DNA of 64,000 nt from Halopseudomonas xiamenensis. GTDB lineage: Bacteria; Pseudomonadota; Gammaproteobacteria; Pseudomonadales; Pseudomonadaceae. Under the pieces are notes generated by a model. It made no database searches. It saw only the letters and a list, made by a program, of their open reading frames with translations, and was not told the DNA's origin. Position 1 is the stretch's first letter. The number at the start of each line of letters is the position of its first letter. The stretch spans positions 1 to 64,000 of the forward strand of contig NZ_JACLGO010000005.1 in assembly GCF_014219065.1 (NCBI RefSeq), written 5' to 3'. The position numbers and the translations under genes were made by a program. Below, piece by piece: positions 17,107-28,347 of the stretch.

Positions 17107-18284
17107 GCCAGGCGCCCCTTGTCGCGCAGCAGCTGCAGTACCGCCTCGGCAGCGGCGTGATCCGCATCACGGCGCAGCAACTGGTGCAGCTGCAGGAACA
17201 CCGCCTCGGCCTGCTCACGCTCGGGGGTCGGGCCCAGACGATCGAGCAGCGCCTGGCCCAGCGCCGGCGGGGTCGCCGCATCCTGCAGGAACTCCGGCGC
17301 CACCTCATGTCCGGCGAGCAGGTTGGGCAGGGCTACATGTCCGACCTTGACCAGGCGCTTGAGAATCCTGAAAGTCAGTGAGGCCATACGGTAGGCGACC
17401 ACCATGGGCCGCTTGAACAGCATGGCCTCCAGGGTCGCGGTACCCGAGGCGATCAGCACTGCGTCGCAAGCCGCCAGAGCCTCGTGGCCCTGACCATCGA
17501 GCAGGGTCAGCGGTAGCTGCAGGCCGCTATCGGCGAGGATCGTTTCCATCTGCTGGCGGCGCTCGGGATTGGCACAGGGCAGGATGAAGCGCAGTTGCGG
17601 ATTGCGCTCCAGACACCAGGCAGCGGTCTGCAGGAACAACAGGCCGAGCTTGCGCAGCTCACCGTTGCGACTGCCCGGCATCAGTGCCACCACCGGCGCA
17701 TCCTCGGGCAGCCCCAGGGTCTGCCGGGCAGCCTGGCGATCCGGCTGCAGCGGAATGCGATCGGCCAGGGTATGCCCCACACAGCGTACCGCTACCCCAT
17801 GCTTGCGGTAGACCTCTTCCTCGAACGGAAACAGGGTCAGCATCAGGTCGGTGGACTGGCGAATACCCAGCACGCGCTTCTCGCGCCAGGCCCAGACCGA
17901 GGGGCTGACATAGTGCACCGTGGCAATACCGGCATCGCGCAGGCGCTGCTCGACACCCAGGGTGAAGTCCGGGGCATCAATGCCGATGAACACGTCCGGT
18001 CGGCGCTGCTTGAGAAAGTCCACCAGTTCGCGGCGGATACGCAGCAGCTCACGCAGCCGCCCCAGCACCTCGACCAGCCCCATCACCGACAGACGCTCCA
18101 TCGGCACCTGGCTGACCAGCCCCTCGGCCTGCATCCTTGGTCCGCCGATACCGATGAACTCGGCGTCCGGATGGAGTTGCTTGAGCGCGCGGATCAGCCC
18201 CGCGCCCAGGGTATCGCCAGACGCCTCACCGGCAACCAGGGCAATACACAGGGGTTTGTTCGGTGGAACTGCCGAGGCGCTCAT
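17103..18284 (-). CDS. lpxB: Lipid-A-disaccharide synthase
   Basis: LpxB joins UDP-2,3-diacylglucosamine and lipid X to form the lipid A disaccharide at the inner membrane. The 393-residue GT-B type glycosyltransferase shows [15 protein letters not shown] near residue 17, [11 protein letters not shown] near residue 99 and [13 protein letters not shown] around residue 204. It starts 2 bases after lpxA and overlaps rnhB, continuing the lpxD-fabZ-lpxA-lpxB-rnhB run. Confidence 0.97.
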   Translation of the reverse strand: MSASAVPPNKPLCIALVAGEASGDTLGAGLIRALKQLHPDAEFIGIGGPRMQAEGLVSQVPMERLSVMGLVEVLGRLRELLRIRRELVDFLKQRRPDVFIGIDAPDFTLGVEQRLRDAGIATVHYVSPSVWAWREKRVLGIRQSTDLMLTLFPFEEEVYRKHGVAVRCVGHTLADRIPLQPDRQAARQTLGLPEDAPVVALMPGSRNGELRKLGLLFLQTAAWCLERNPQLRFILPCANPERRQQMETILADSGLQLPLTLLDGQGHEALAACDAVLIASGTATLEAMLFKRPMVVAYRMASLTFRILKRLVKVGHVALPNLLAGHEVAPEFLQDAATPPALGQALLDRLGPTPEREQAEAVFLQLHQLLRRDADHAAAEAVLQLLRDKGRLA

Positions 18285-18286
18285 GA

Positions 18287-19063
18287 TCAGCGGGTGATGC
18301 CGCGGGTCGAGGCCAGAATCGAGTCGCGGTACAGCGCCACTTCGGGATGCTGGGCGGCTTCGTCATCCAGCAGCTGCAGTGCTTCCTGCAGGGTCCTGCC
18401 CTGGCGGTAGACCACCTTGTAGGCACGGCGCAGCGCGGCGATCAGCTCCTGGCTGTAGCCGCGCCGGCGCATGCCCTCGAAGTTCATGCCATGGGCATTG
18501 GCCGGGTTGCCGCCGACCATGACGAACGCCGGAATATCCTTGAACACCGCACTGTTGGCGGCGCTCATCGACCAGGCGCCGATACGGCAGAACTGGTGCA
18601 CCGTGGTGTAGCCACCCAGAATGACCCCGTCGCCGACATGCACATGACCGGCGATGGTGGCGTTGTTGGCCATGATGATGTTGTCACCGACCACGCAGTC
18701 GTGGGCGATGTGCACATAGGCCATCAGCAGGTTGTTGCTGCCGATGGTGGTGACGCCCTGGTCCTGCACCGTGCCCCGGTGCAACGTGCAGCCTTCGCGG
18801 ATCACGTTATTGTCACCGATCACCAGCCGCGTGGGCTCACCGCGGTACTTCTTGTCCTGGCAATCCTCACCGACCGAGGCGAACTGGAATATCCGGTTGC
18901 CCCTGCCGATGGTGGTCGGTCCCCTGACCACCACATGCGGACCGATGACCGTACCAGCACCAATCTCGACATCCGGGCCGATCAACGACCAGGGGCCGAC
19001 CTCGACGTCATCGGCCAGCCGTGCGGCAGGGTCAACGATCGCCTGAGGATGAATCCGACTCAT
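18287..19063 (-). CDS. lpxA: UDP-N-acetylglucosamine acyltransferase
   Basis: LpxA carries out the first acylation in lipid A synthesis, using a hydroxyacyl-ACP donor. The 258-residue protein is a left-handed beta-helix of hexapeptide repeats from about residue 3 to 180, including the conserved [15 protein letters not shown] segment with the catalytic His, followed by a C-terminal helical part containing GMRRRGYS. Its ATG overlaps the fabZ stop by 4 bases. Confidence 0.97.
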   Translation of the reverse strand: MSRIHPQAIVDPAARLADDVEVGPWSLIGPDVEIGAGTVIGPHVVVRGPTTIGRGNRIFQFASVGEDCQDKKYRGEPTRLVIGDNNVIREGCTLHRGTVQDQGVTTIGSNNLLMAYVHIAHDCVVGDNIIMANNATIAGHVHVGDGVILGGYTTVHQFCRIGAWSMSAANSAVFKDIPAFVMVGGNPANAHGMNFEGMRRRGYSQELIAALRRAYKVVYRQGRTLQEALQLLDDEAAQHPEVALYRDSILASTRGITR

Positions 19064-19497
19064 ACTTTGTGTTCCGCGCAGATGATTTCACCGGAACAGG
19101 CTTCCTTGCCGTCGACCAGCGCCCGGCAGGCGAACTTCCAGATACCGCGCTTGTTGCTCAGGTAGGTCGCTTCCAGTTGCAGCTGGTCACCCGGCACCAC
19201 CGGCTGACGGAAGCGCAGCTTGTCCGAGCCGACGAAGTAGTACAGCGTGCCATCTTCGGCCTTGGTATTCATCATCTTGAAGCCCAGCAGGCCGGCGGCC
19301 TGGGCCATGGCCTCGATGATGAGAACGCCCGGCATGATCGGATGGCCGGGGAAGTGCCCGTTGAAGAAGGGTTCGTTGACCGAGACATTCTTGTAGGCAC
19401 GAATACGCTTGCCCTCGAGATCCAGTTCGACCACCCGGTCCACCAGCAGGAACGGGTAACGATGGGGCAGGTACTCTTTTATTTCGTTGATATCCAT
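19060..19497 (-). CDS. fabZ: 3-hydroxyacyl-[ACP] dehydratase FabZ
   Basis: FabZ dehydrates beta-hydroxyacyl-ACP in the fatty acid elongation cycle and competes with LpxA and LpxD for the same substrate pool. The 145-residue hot-dog fold protein has [13 protein letters not shown] near residue 10 and [20 protein letters not shown] near residue 49, which hold the catalytic His and Glu. The ATG of [10 protein letters not shown] is chosen; 13 upstream in-frame codons are not conserved. It sits between lpxD and lpxA as usual. Confidence 0.97.
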   Translation of the reverse strand: MDINEIKEYLPHRYPFLLVDRVVELDLEGKRIRAYKNVSVNEPFFNGHFPGHPIMPGVLIIEAMAQAAGLLGFKMMNTKAEDGTLYYFVGSDKLRFRQPVVPGDQLQLEATYLSNKRGIWKFACRALVDGKEACSGEIICAEHKV

Positions 19498-19546
19498 TAT
19501 TTCGCAAGGCCTTGCAGTGAAAGGTTGAATGCGCAAAGCGCGCAGC

Positions 19547-20608
19547 TCAGGACTCAGATGAGTCCTGCGGCGCTGGGGTCACCGCTGGCAACTGTTTCTC
19601 CAGTTGCTGCACGCGTTTGGCCAGCGCATCGAGCTGACGAATTCGTGCAGCGCTTTTTTTCCATTCAGCGGCAGGCTGCATTGCCGTACCGGAGGAATAG
19701 GCGCCCGGTTCGGTAATAGAGCGCGTGACCATGGTCATGCCGCTGACGAATACGTTATCGCAGATATCGATATGCCCGACCATGCCGACGCCGCCGGCGA
19801 TGGTGCAGTTGCGACCGATCCGGGTGCTGCCGGAAATACCGACACAGGCAGCCATCGCCGTGTGATCACCGATCTGCACGTTATGCGCGATCTGGATCTG
19901 GTTATCCAGCTTGACGTCGTTGCCGATCAGGGTATCGCTGAGCGCGCCGCGGTCGATGGTGGTGTTGGCCCCGATCTCGACATCGTCGCCAATCAGCACG
20001 CCGCCGATCTGGGCGATCTTCTGCCACTTACCCTGGTCCTTGGCAAAGCCGAAGCCTTCGCCGCCGATCACCGCACCAGACTGGATGACCACCCGCTCGC
20101 CCATGCGCACATCGTGGTACAGCGTCACCCGCGGTGCCAGCCAGCTATCGGCGCCAATCCGGCAGCGCGCCCCGACAAAACACTGGGCACTCAGGGTCAC
20201 GTTGGCACCGATCACCGCATCGGCCTCGATCACCACACCGGCGCCAATGGATGCCGAGGCATCCACACTGGCCGAATCGGCGATCACCGCACTGGGATGA
20301 ACCCCCGGCACCGCACGCGGCTTGGGATCGAAGTGATGCGACAGCCGAGCATAGGCCAGGTAGGGATCGGCGACGATCAGGGCATTGCCGGCATAGTCGG
20401 CGGCGTCGGTTTCGGTCAACAGCACCGCGCCGGCACGACTGCCGGCGAGCTGCTTGCGATATTGCCGGTTGGCCAGGAAGCTCAGCTGGTCGGGGCCGGC
20501 ATCATGCAAGGCCGCCAGACCGCGAATCAGCTTGTCGCCATCACCGACCAGACGCGCATCCAGGCGCTCGGCCAGTTGCGCGAGGGTCACACCGTTGGAG
20601 TCCGCCAT
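19547..20608 (-). CDS. lpxD: UDP-3-O-acyl-glucosamine N-acyltransferase
   Basis: LpxD adds the second acyl chain, to the amino group, in lipid A synthesis. The 353-residue protein has an N-terminal uridine-binding domain (about residues 1-95), a long hexapeptide beta-helix with the catalytic His in [11 protein letters not shown] near residue 240, and a C-terminal helix. Translation from ATG at 20608 is preferred to a TTG three codons upstream. That ATG lies 5 bases after the skp stop. Confidence 0.96.
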   Translation of the reverse strand: MADSNGVTLAQLAERLDARLVGDGDKLIRGLAALHDAGPDQLSFLANRQYRKQLAGSRAGAVLLTETDAADYAGNALIVADPYLAYARLSHHFDPKPRAVPGVHPSAVIADSASVDASASIGAGVVIEADAVIGANVTLSAQCFVGARCRIGADSWLAPRVTLYHDVRMGERVVIQSGAVIGGEGFGFAKDQGKWQKIAQIGGVLIGDDVEIGANTTIDRGALSDTLIGNDVKLDNQIQIAHNVQIGDHTAMAACVGISGSTRIGRNCTIAGGVGMVGHIDICDNVFVSGMTMVTRSITEPGAYSSGTAMQPAAEWKKSAARIRQLDALAKRVQQLEKQLPAVTPAPQDSSES

Positions 20609-20613
20609 ACCGA

Positions 20614-21120
20614 TCAACGCGCGCTGTTCAGGCGCTCGATGACCTGACGGGTGATATCCAACGCCGGTTTGACATCGATGACCGCGCTGCGGTCGATGAC
20701 CAGATCATAGTCGCCGGCCTGCAGTACGGTTTCCACTGCCTTGTCCAGCTTCGGCTTGAGCTGTTCGAGCATTTCCCGGTCGGACTGCGCCTTGGCATCG
20801 TTCAGCTCCTTGGACTGAACCTGGAATTCACGCGCCTTCTGGCGGAACTCCAGCTCGATCTTCTCCAGCTCGGACTGGCCCAGCTTGTCGCCGTCACGCT
20901 GCATGCGCTCCTGCAGACGCTTGGCCTCGGACTCGAGGTTCTTCAGACGCTGCAACTGGCTACCGAACTTCTTCTCCGCATCCACCGAATAGCGCTTGGC
21001 GGCATCCGATTCGAGCAGCGCCATCTGGTAATCCAGTACCGCTATCTTGGTCTGGGCCGCAGCCGGGAGGCTGGCCAGCGCCATGACTGACATCACTGCA
21101 ATGCAAACATACTTGCGCAC
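20614..21120 (-). CDS. skp: Periplasmic chaperone Skp/OmpH
   Basis: Skp is a trimeric periplasmic chaperone that carries unfolded outer-membrane proteins towards the Bam complex. The 168-residue precursor has a signal peptide ending near SLPAAAQ, then the core [15 protein letters not shown] and long charged helices that form the tentacles. Two GTG starts are possible, at 21129 and 21120. The second is chosen because an AGGAG lies 8 bases before it, while the same AGGAG touches the first. It is next to bamA and lpxD as usual. Confidence 0.93.
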   Translation of the reverse strand: MRKYVCIAVMSVMALASLPAAAQTKIAVLDYQMALLESDAAKRYSVDAEKKFGSQLQRLKNLESEAKRLQERMQRDGDKLGQSELEKIELEFRQKAREFQVQSKELNDAKAQSDREMLEQLKPKLDKAVETVLQAGDYDLVIDRSAVIDVKPALDITRQVIERLNSAR

Positions 21121-21156
21121 TCTTGACACTCCTGCTGAAAAAGTGGGTTCCCGGCC

Positions 21157-23475
21157 TCAGAACGTCTGACCCAGGGTGAACTGGAAGACCTGCCTGTCAT
21201 CGTCAGACTCGTCGTTCAGCGGCACGCCCAGACTGAAGCCCAGCGGACCCAGTGCCGTCAGCCACGACAAGCCGACGCCGACACTGTAACGGATTTCACT
21301 GGCGGTCACATCAGGGCAATCACTGCAATAGGTGTTGAACACGTTACCGGCATCCAGGAACAGCACGGTACGCAGCGAGCGCTGGTCCTGGACGAAGGGT
21401 GCCGGGAAGATCAGCTCCAGACCACCGGTAATCTTGACGTTACCACCGAAGGGCAGCCGGTCCTGATCCGGATCATTCACGTGGGGAGTACTTTTCGGAC
21501 CCAGGGTGCTGTCCTCGAAACCCCGCACCGAACCGATCCCGCCGGCGAAGTAGTGCTCGTAGAACGGCATCTGCTTGGTCGAGCCGAAGCGCCGGGCAAA
21601 ACCAGTGTCGGTATGCACGCGCAGGGTCCAGTCCTGGGTGATCGGGAAGAAGCGCTGGCCACGATAGGCGAGCTTGTAGAAATACAGGTCACTACCCGGA
21701 ACGGTAGTCTCCAGACTCAGGCTCTGGGAATGTCCGCGGTCCGGGAACATACCGCGGTTGAGCGTGGACTGCGACCAGCCGACATTGGCCTTGAGGTTGA
21801 AGAAGCTGTCACCCTCGTTGCGCAGGAATTCCTGGATTTCCTGAATGGTGTACACGCCCTCTTTGATCTCATCACGCTGCAGCGACATGCCGAACGACAG
21901 GCGCGAGGTATCGCTGATCGGATAGCCGATATTCACCCCGGCACCGTAGGAGTCGACCGAGTAGCTGGCGATATCCACATCCAGCTCATCGTAGTCAGTG
22001 GTGCGGTAGAAGGCGTTGTAGCCCAGGCTGACGCCATCGGCGGTGAAATAGGGGTTGAGGAAACCGAACGACAACGCGGTCTGGTAGGCGGAACGGTTGG
22101 CGCTGAAGCTGACGCGGTTACCGGTACCAAAGAAGTTGTTCTGGCTGATCGAGCCACCGAGGATCAGACCGGTGCCCTGGGCGAAGCCGAGGCTGGCGGT
22201 CACCGAGCCCGAGGGCTGTTCCTCGACCGTGTAGTTGACGTCGATCAGGTCGTCGGCACCCGGCACCGGTACCGTCTCGACGTCGACTTCCTTGAAGAAG
22301 CCCAGGCGCTCCAGGCGCACCTTGGATTGATCTATCAGGTAGGTGGAGGCCCAGCCGCCCTCCATCTGACGCATTTCCCGACGCAGCACCTCATCATCGG
22401 TCTTGGTGTTGCCGCGGAAGTTGATGCGGTTGACGTAGGCGCGCTGGCCGGGATCGACGACGAAGGTCACATCCACGGTGCGGTCCTGCTCGTTGACCTG
22501 CGGCATGCCGTTGACGTTGGCGAAGGTGTAGCCCTCGTTACCCAGGCGGCGCCCGATCAGATCGGAAGTGGCGGTCATCACCTGGCGGGAGAATACCTGG
22601 CCCGGCTCGACCAGCAGCAGGCGACGGATATCCTGCTCCGGCACCACCAGGTCACCGGACAGCTTGACCTCGTTGACCGTGTACAGCTCACCCTCATCGA
22701 TATTGACGGTAACGTAGACGTGTTTCTTGTCCGGGGTGATGGAGACCTGGGTCGAGGCGATATCCATGTTGATGTAGCCGCGGTCCAGGTACCAGGAACG
22801 CAGGCGCTCCAGGTCACCGGAGAGCTTTTCCCGGGAATACTTGTCATCGTTGCGGATGAACGACAGCCAGCCGGTGGTCTTCAGTTCGAACAGCGGGATC
22901 AGCTGGTCATCGGAGAACACCGAGTTGCCGACCACGTTGACATGCTTGATCGAGGCCACCGAGCCCTCGTCGACGACGATCTTCAGCGCCACGCGGTTAC
23001 GCGGCTCGGCAATCACCTCGGTTTCTATGTCCGCGGAGTAGCGGCCCTGGGCCACGTACTGGCGCAGCAGTTCGTTGCGCACCCCTTCCAGGGTCGCCTG
23101 CTGGAAGATTTCACCTTCGGCCAGCCCGGCCATGCGCAGACCGTTGAGCAGGTCCTCGCTCTTGATCGCCTTGTTGCCTTCCAGCTCGATGGACGAGATG
23201 GAGGGACGCTCGACCACGTTGATGATCAGCACATCACCTTCACGGCCCAGCTGGATATCCTGGAAGAAGCCGGTGCGGAACAGCGAACGCGATGCCTCGA
23301 CCAGGGCCTGGTCGTCCGCCTGGTCGCCGATGTTCAGCGGCAAGGCACTGAAGACACTGCCAGCAGAAACACGTTGCAAACCATTGACGCGAATGTCGGA
23401 GATCTGGAAGGCATCGGCAAAGACTCCCGGCGCCAGGAGTATCAGCAATAGCGCAGGCAATAGGTAACGTTTCAT
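21157..23475 (-). CDS. bamA: Outer-membrane assembly factor BamA
   Basis: BamA is the essential Omp85 protein that inserts beta-barrel proteins into the outer membrane. The 772-residue precursor has a signal peptide ending near PGVFA, five POTRA domains (about residues 22-420, the first beginning FQISDIRVNGLQRVS) and a C-terminal 16-stranded barrel. The barrel ends in a terminal Phe (FQFTLGQTF), the outer-membrane assembly signal. A VRGFEDSTLGP segment near residue 650 is the conserved VRGF loop. It lies downstream of rseP and upstream of skp. Confidence 0.98.
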   Translation of the reverse strand: MKRYLLPALLLILLAPGVFADAFQISDIRVNGLQRVSAGSVFSALPLNIGDQADDQALVEASRSLFRTGFFQDIQLGREGDVLIINVVERPSISSIELEGNKAIKSEDLLNGLRMAGLAEGEIFQQATLEGVRNELLRQYVAQGRYSADIETEVIAEPRNRVALKIVVDEGSVASIKHVNVVGNSVFSDDQLIPLFELKTTGWLSFIRNDDKYSREKLSGDLERLRSWYLDRGYINMDIASTQVSITPDKKHVYVTVNIDEGELYTVNEVKLSGDLVVPEQDIRRLLLVEPGQVFSRQVMTATSDLIGRRLGNEGYTFANVNGMPQVNEQDRTVDVTFVVDPGQRAYVNRINFRGNTKTDDEVLRREMRQMEGGWASTYLIDQSKVRLERLGFFKEVDVETVPVPGADDLIDVNYTVEEQPSGSVTASLGFAQGTGLILGGSISQNNFFGTGNRVSFSANRSAYQTALSFGFLNPYFTADGVSLGYNAFYRTTDYDELDVDIASYSVDSYGAGVNIGYPISDTSRLSFGMSLQRDEIKEGVYTIQEIQEFLRNEGDSFFNLKANVGWSQSTLNRGMFPDRGHSQSLSLETTVPGSDLYFYKLAYRGQRFFPITQDWTLRVHTDTGFARRFGSTKQMPFYEHYFAGGIGSVRGFEDSTLGPKSTPHVNDPDQDRLPFGGNVKITGGLELIFPAPFVQDQRSLRTVLFLDAGNVFNTYCSDCPDVTASEIRYSVGVGLSWLTALGPLGFSLGVPLNDESDDDRQVFQFTLGQTF

Positions 23476-23592
23476 GAAATCCGTTCTGGCTGACTGGTTA
23501 ATATCTTATCTGCCGCGCACGGCAGTTCGGTAATAGGAGTCGGACAACAGCATACGCGCATGTTTCCCCAGCTCCCCGTATTTCTCTGCCGC

Positions 23593-24951
23593 TCAGTTGC
23601 CCAACCGACTTATATCGTTGTAGATGGCAAACAGCATCACGCCGACGATCAGGGTCAATCCTATCTGCAATCCCCAGCCCTGGATACGCTCGGACAGGGG
23701 CTTGCCTCTGATCCATTCCGTCACGTAGTAGACCAAGTGACCACCATCGAGCACCGGGATGGGCAGCAGGTTCAGCACTCCCAGGCTGATGCTCAGATAG
23801 GCAATGAAACTGAGAAAGCTTTCGACTCCGGACTTGGCCGAGGCGCCCGCCACTTTAGCAATGGTTATCGGGCCGCTCAAGTTTTTTGCCGAGACCAGGC
23901 CGGTGATCATCTTTTTCAGCGAATCGAGGGTAAGCGCCGTCATATCCCAGGTTTTCACCAGGGCCACCGGGATCGCCGCCAATGGGTTGTAGTCGATGCT
24001 GCGAATCATGTGCTCGGGCCATTCGAAGGCTTCGATACCGGCACCGATGAAGCCGACCGTCCTGCCATCCTGCTCACGCGCATCCGGAGTGATGCTCAGC
24101 ATGCGCAGCTGCCCATCACGCTGCACGCCCATTTCCAGCGACTGGGCAGGGCTGCCCTGGATACGCGGCACCACCTCGCCCAGCCAGTCGCTGACCGGCT
24201 GCCCATCGATGCTCACGACCAGATCGCCGGCCCGCAGGCCGGCACGTTCGGCGGCACCGCCCGGGCTGATCTGGCCGAGCAGCGGTGGTACCGCCGGCTT
24301 CCAGCTGGTCAGACCGAGCGCGGTTACCGGGTCCGGCTGATCGACCCCGCGCAACCAGTTATGCAGCTGCAGCGTGTAGTTCTGCGGCGTACCCTCGCCG
24401 TCCCGGGCCAGCACCTGCAATTGCCCGGTTTCACCCAGGCGGCGGATCAACTGCAGATTGATGTCGTGCCAGCTGGGCGTCTTGTTGCCGTCGATCTCGA
24501 TGATCTCCAACCCTTCGCTCAGGCCGGCACGCGCGGCGACGCTGTCGGGCTCGACCGGACCGATGATGGGTGCAACCGTGGTGATACCGAGCACCGCTAT
24601 CAACCAGAAGGCGACGATGGCGAGCAGGAAGTTGGCCAGGGGGCCGGCGGCCACGATGGCAATGCGCTTCTTCACATCCTTGCGATTGAAGGCCTGATCC
24701 AGCTCGGCAGCAGGCACCGGGGCCTCCCGCTCGTCGAGCATCTTGACGTAGCCGCCCAGGGGAATCCCGGCAATGACGAACTCGGTGCCATGGCGGTCAT
24801 GCCAGCTGTAAAGCGCGGGGCCGAAGCCGATGGAAAAACGCAAAACCTTGACGCCGCAGCGACGTGCGACCCAGAAATGGCCATATTCGTGAATGGTGAC
24901 CAGCAGTCCCAACGCCACTATGGTGGCCAGCAGAGTAAACAATAGATCCAT
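23593..24951 (-). CDS. rseP: Site-2 protease RseP
   Basis: RseP is an inner-membrane zinc metalloprotease that cuts the anti-sigma factor inside the membrane, releasing the envelope-stress sigma factor (AlgU/RpoE in pseudomonads). The 452-residue protein has the zinc motif HEYGH at residues 21-25 in its first membrane helix, two periplasmic PDZ domains (about 120-300) and the LNLLPIPVLDGGHL motif near residue 390 with the third metal ligand. The dxr-rseP-bamA order is conserved. Confidence 0.97.
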   Translation of the reverse strand: MDLLFTLLATIVALGLLVTIHEYGHFWVARRCGVKVLRFSIGFGPALYSWHDRHGTEFVIAGIPLGGYVKMLDEREAPVPAAELDQAFNRKDVKKRIAIVAAGPLANFLLAIVAFWLIAVLGITTVAPIIGPVEPDSVAARAGLSEGLEIIEIDGNKTPSWHDINLQLIRRLGETGQLQVLARDGEGTPQNYTLQLHNWLRGVDQPDPVTALGLTSWKPAVPPLLGQISPGGAAERAGLRAGDLVVSIDGQPVSDWLGEVVPRIQGSPAQSLEMGVQRDGQLRMLSITPDAREQDGRTVGFIGAGIEAFEWPEHMIRSIDYNPLAAIPVALVKTWDMTALTLDSLKKMITGLVSAKNLSGPITIAKVAGASAKSGVESFLSFIAYLSISLGVLNLLPIPVLDGGHLVYYVTEWIRGKPLSERIQGWGLQIGLTLIVGVMLFAIYNDISRLGN

Positions 24952-24998
24952 TCAACGCCTCACTCGGGGAACCCTGCAGACCGGCCCGCGCCGGCCTT

Positions 24999-26183
24999 TC
25001 AGGCCCGGTTTGCCAGCCACCTGTGCGCGTGCTCGCGAGCCTGACGATCAGCCAGCATGACCTGAGCCAGCTCTTCGACCTGCACCGGCGGCAGGCAGTT
25101 CAATGTGTGCTCGATGATAACAGGGATATCGGTGAAACCAATGCGCCCATCGAGAAACGCCTGTACCGCCACCTCGTTGGCCGCATTCAGTACGGCACAG
25201 GCGGTGCCGCCGGCATCGAACGCCTGGCGGGCCAGCCACAGACAGGGAAAGCGCTGCGGGTCGGGCGCCTGGAAGTCCAGCCGCGCGGTGCTCAGCAGGT
25301 CCAGCGCGCTGACCCCGGAGTCGATACGTTCGGGCCAGGCCAGGGCATGTGCGATCGGTGTGCGCATGTCCGGGTTGCCCAGCTGGGCCAATACCGAGCC
25401 GTCCACGTAGTCCACCAGCGAATGCACCACGCTCTGCGGATGCACCACCACCTCGACCTGTTCGGGACGCGCATCGAACAGCCAGCAGGCCTCGATCAGC
25501 TCCAGGCCCTTGTTCATCATGCTGGCCGAGTCCACGGAGATCTTCTGACCCATCGACCAGTTCGGGTGGGCGCAGGCCTGGGCCGGCGTGACCCCCTTCA
25601 GATCCTCCAGAGCGAAATCACGGAACGGACCACCGGAGGCGGTCAGCAGGATGCGCCGTACGCCGACCTGCCCCAGACCGTTGGCGTAGTCGCGCGGCAT
25701 GCACTGGAAAATGGCATTGTGCTCGCTGTCGATCGGCAACAACTGCGCGCCGGAGCTGCGCACTGCCTGCATGAACAGCGCGCCGGACATCACCAGCGCT
25801 TCCTTGTTGGCCAGCAGCACGCGCTTGCCGGCGCGTACCGCTGCCAGCGTCGGCGACAGCCCGGCGGCGCCGACAATGGCAGCCATGACCACATCCACAC
25901 GCTGGTCGGCAGCCACCTCCGCCAGCGCCTCGACCCCGTGCAGTACCCGGGTCTGCAGGCCGGCGGCCTGCAGCCGCGGCTGCAACTCCCCGGCCTGGGC
26001 AGCATCGGCGACCACCGCGAACAGCGGATCATGCTGCCGGCACTGCGCCTCCAGCACGGCCATCTGGCTGTGCCCGGTCAGGGCGAAGACGGCATAACGA
26101 TCAGCATGTCGCGCCACCACATCCAGTGTGCTGACACCAATCGACCCGGTCGCGCCCAACACCGTTATCCATGCGCGACTCAC
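24999..26183 (-). CDS. dxr: 1-deoxy-D-xylulose 5-phosphate reductoisomerase
   Basis: Dxr makes methylerythritol phosphate, the committed step of the MEP pathway. The 394-residue protein begins [21 protein letters not shown] with the NADPH-binding loop, followed by [12 protein letters not shown] and [12 protein letters not shown], which includes metal ligands. The start is taken as the GTG at 26183 because it overlaps the cdsA stop in GTGA and matches the homologous N-terminus. An upstream in-frame start nine codons earlier is less likely. Confidence 0.95.
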   Translation of the reverse strand: MSRAWITVLGATGSIGVSTLDVVARHADRYAVFALTGHSQMAVLEAQCRQHDPLFAVVADAAQAGELQPRLQAAGLQTRVLHGVEALAEVAADQRVDVVMAAIVGAAGLSPTLAAVRAGKRVLLANKEALVMSGALFMQAVRSSGAQLLPIDSEHNAIFQCMPRDYANGLGQVGVRRILLTASGGPFRDFALEDLKGVTPAQACAHPNWSMGQKISVDSASMMNKGLELIEACWLFDARPEQVEVVVHPQSVVHSLVDYVDGSVLAQLGNPDMRTPIAHALAWPERIDSGVSALDLLSTARLDFQAPDPQRFPCLWLARQAFDAGGTACAVLNAANEVAVQAFLDGRIGFTDIPVIIEHTLNCLPPVQVEELAQVMLADRQAREHAHRWLANRA

Positions 26184-26995
26184 CCGAGCAGACTCCCGAA
26201 CAGGTACCAACCCAGTGCGAATACCGGTACCGCCGCCGTCAGGCTGTCGATACGATCCATGATACCGCCGTGCCCGGGCAATAGGTTGCTGCTGTCCTTG
26301 AGCCCCTGCTCGCGCTTGAACAGACTCTCGGTGAGATCACCCACCACCGAGAACAGCACCACCACCAGGGTACCGAGCATGCCGATCAGCACCGACTGCG
26401 CCGACCAGCCCAGATAGAGCATCGCCGCCACTGCCAGCAACTGACTCAGCAGCACACCACCGAGCAACCCCTCGATGGTCTTGCCGGGACTGACCCTGGG
26501 CAGCAGCTTGTGGCGACCGAAGGTCTTGCCCGCGAAATAGGCACCGATATCCGCCGCCCAGACCATCACCACCAACGCCAGGATCAGCCACAGCCCGGCC
26601 TCCTGGGCATGCAGCCAGACCAGGCCATACCAGGCCGGCAGCAGCACCAGCAGACCGAACAGCTGGGCGATCAACGAGCCGGACCACAGCCCGCGGCCAT
26701 TGGGATAGCGGATGATCATCGAGGTCGCCAGCAACCACCAGCCCAGTGCCGGCGCCAGCATGAAGTGCGGCGGCCAGGCATCGCGGTACAGTCCCACCAG
26801 CAGCAACGCCACGGCCAGCGCATAGATCACCCGGCCCTTCTGCGTCTGCTCACCAGCCAGGCGTGCCCATTCCCAGGCTCCCAGGGTGACGATGAAGCCG
26901 ATCATCACCGCGAACCACAGGTGATCGAGCAGCACGAAACCGGCAATGACCAGGGGCGCCAGGATGACGCCGGTAATAATACGTTGCTTGAGCAT
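26180..26995 (-). CDS. cdsA: Phosphatidate cytidylyltransferase
   Basis: CdsA makes CDP-diacylglycerol, the precursor of all major phospholipids. The 271-residue integral membrane protein has about eight membrane segments and the C-terminal signature [19 protein letters not shown] with [11 protein letters not shown]. The ATG at 26995 shares one base with the uppS stop (TGATG). A much longer open frame upstream lies within uppS in another frame and is not used. Confidence 0.96.
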   Translation of the reverse strand: MLKQRIITGVILAPLVIAGFVLLDHLWFAVMIGFIVTLGAWEWARLAGEQTQKGRVIYALAVALLLVGLYRDAWPPHFMLAPALGWWLLATSMIIRYPNGRGLWSGSLIAQLFGLLVLLPAWYGLVWLHAQEAGLWLILALVVMVWAADIGAYFAGKTFGRHKLLPRVSPGKTIEGLLGGVLLSQLLAVAAMLYLGWSAQSVLIGMLGTLVVVLFSVVGDLTESLFKREQGLKDSSNLLPGHGGIMDRIDSLTAAVPVFALGWYLFGSLLG

Positions 26996-27750
26996 CAGGA
27001 CTCCGCTGCCACCTGTTCGCTGGTCTTGCCAAAGCGCCGTTGACGACAGGCGAAATCGGCGAGCGCTGCGCGCATGGCGTCGTGTTTGAAATCGGGCCAG
27101 AAGAGATCGGAGAAGTACAGCTCGGCGTAGGCCAGCTGCCACAACAGGAAATTGCTGATGCGCCGCTCGCCGCCGGTGCGTATGCACAGGTCCGGCAGGG
27201 GGAAGTCACCGGTGCACAGTCGCGCCTCCATATCCTCGACACTGATCGCCTCGGCATCGAGCATGCCGGCAGCGGCATCCCGCGCCAGGGAGCGGGCCGC
27301 CTGGGTAATGTCCCACTGGCCGCCGTAGTTGGCGGCGATCAGCAGTTGCATGCCCTGGCAGCCGGAGGTCAGCGCCTCGGCATCCGCCATCGCCCGCTGC
27401 AATACCGGATCGAAACGGCTGCGATCGCCGATGATGTTCAGGCGAATGTCGTTGTCCCGCAGCTTGCGCACCTCGCGGTGCAGGGCGAACAGGAACAGCT
27501 CCATCAGCGCCCCCACCTCCTCCTGCGGCCGCGCCCAGTTCTCACTGGAAAAGGCGAACAGCGTGAGCACCTCGACACCTTCCTTGGCGCATACCTCGAT
27601 CACCGCCCGGACCGCATCGACACCCGCCTTGTGCCCCGCCACACCAGGCAGGAAGCGCTTGCGCGCCCAGCGATTGTTACCATCCATGATGATGGCGACA
27701 TGCCGCGGTACGGTTCCGGTTACAGCTTTGTTATCGGTGCTATTGATCAT
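26995..27750 (-). CDS. uppS: Undecaprenyl diphosphate synthase
   Basis: UppS extends farnesyl diphosphate with cis-isoprene units to C55, the carrier lipid for peptidoglycan and O-antigen. The 251-residue protein has HVAIIMDGNNRWARKR near residue 18 with the catalytic Asp, TLFAFSSENWARP near residue 63, and the RTGGERRISNFLLWQ and YAELYFSDLFWPDF region near residues 190-215. It sits between frr and cdsA in the standard order. Confidence 0.97.
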   Translation of the reverse strand: MINSTDNKAVTGTVPRHVAIIMDGNNRWARKRFLPGVAGHKAGVDAVRAVIEVCAKEGVEVLTLFAFSSENWARPQEEVGALMELFLFALHREVRKLRDNDIRLNIIGDRSRFDPVLQRAMADAEALTSGCQGMQLLIAANYGGQWDITQAARSLARDAAAGMLDAEAISVEDMEARLCTGDFPLPDLCIRTGGERRISNFLLWQLAYAELYFSDLFWPDFKHDAMRAALADFACRQRRFGKTSEQVAAES

Positions 27751-27786
27751 GGCGACGGACTCTGGCAGGTCGGGAAACAGACAGCA

Positions 27787-28344
27787 TCAGATCGCCATCA
27801 GATCCGCTTCCTTGGCTTCCAGCGCCTTGTCGATCTCGGCAATGTACTTGTCGGTCAGCTTCTGCACCTCGTCGGCTGCACGGCGCTCCTCGTCCTCGCT
27901 GATCTCCTTTTCCTTCTGCAGATCCTTGAGCTGGCCCAGAGCATCACGGCGGATGTTGCGCACGGCTACCCGGGCATTCTCCGCTTCACTGCGTGCCTGC
28001 TTGGTATAGCCCTTGCGGGTTTCCTCGGTCAGCGCCGGCATGGGTACGCGGATGGTGGTGCCCGCGGTCGCCGGGTTCAGGCCCAGGTCGGAGGTCATGA
28101 TGGCCTTTTCCACCGCCTGGATCATGCTCTTGTCGAACACGCTCAGCGCCAGGGTGCGCGAATCCTCGACGGTGACGTTGGCCACCTGGCGCAGCGGCGT
28201 ATCGGCGCCGTAGTAGGACACCATGACACTGTCCAGGATACTCGGGTGCGCGCGACCGGTGCGGATCTTGGCGAAGGCGCCATCCAGCGACTCGGTAGAC
28301 TTCTTCATGCGCTCCTGCGCTTCTTGCTTGATTTCGTTGATCAT
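27787..28344 (-). CDS. frr: Ribosome recycling factor
   Basis: Frr, with EF-G, splits post-termination ribosomes. The 185-residue protein has the expected size, the GRAHPSILD segment near residue 29 and the helical ending with [16 protein letters not shown]. It begins 3 bases after the pyrH stop, so the two are probably translated together. Confidence 0.97.
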   Translation of the reverse strand: MINEIKQEAQERMKKSTESLDGAFAKIRTGRAHPSILDSVMVSYYGADTPLRQVANVTVEDSRTLALSVFDKSMIQAVEKAIMTSDLGLNPATAGTTIRVPMPALTEETRKGYTKQARSEAENARVAVRNIRRDALGQLKDLQKEKEISEDEERRAADEVQKLTDKYIAEIDKALEAKEADLMAI

Positions 28345-28347
28345 TAC

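Noticed and set aside
21481..23451. A 656-codon frame antisense to bamA, and similar long antisense frames over eno-kdsA, pyrG, lpxD, rseP, uppS-frr and ppc
   Set aside because: All lie opposite clearly identified essential genes and show shadow composition.
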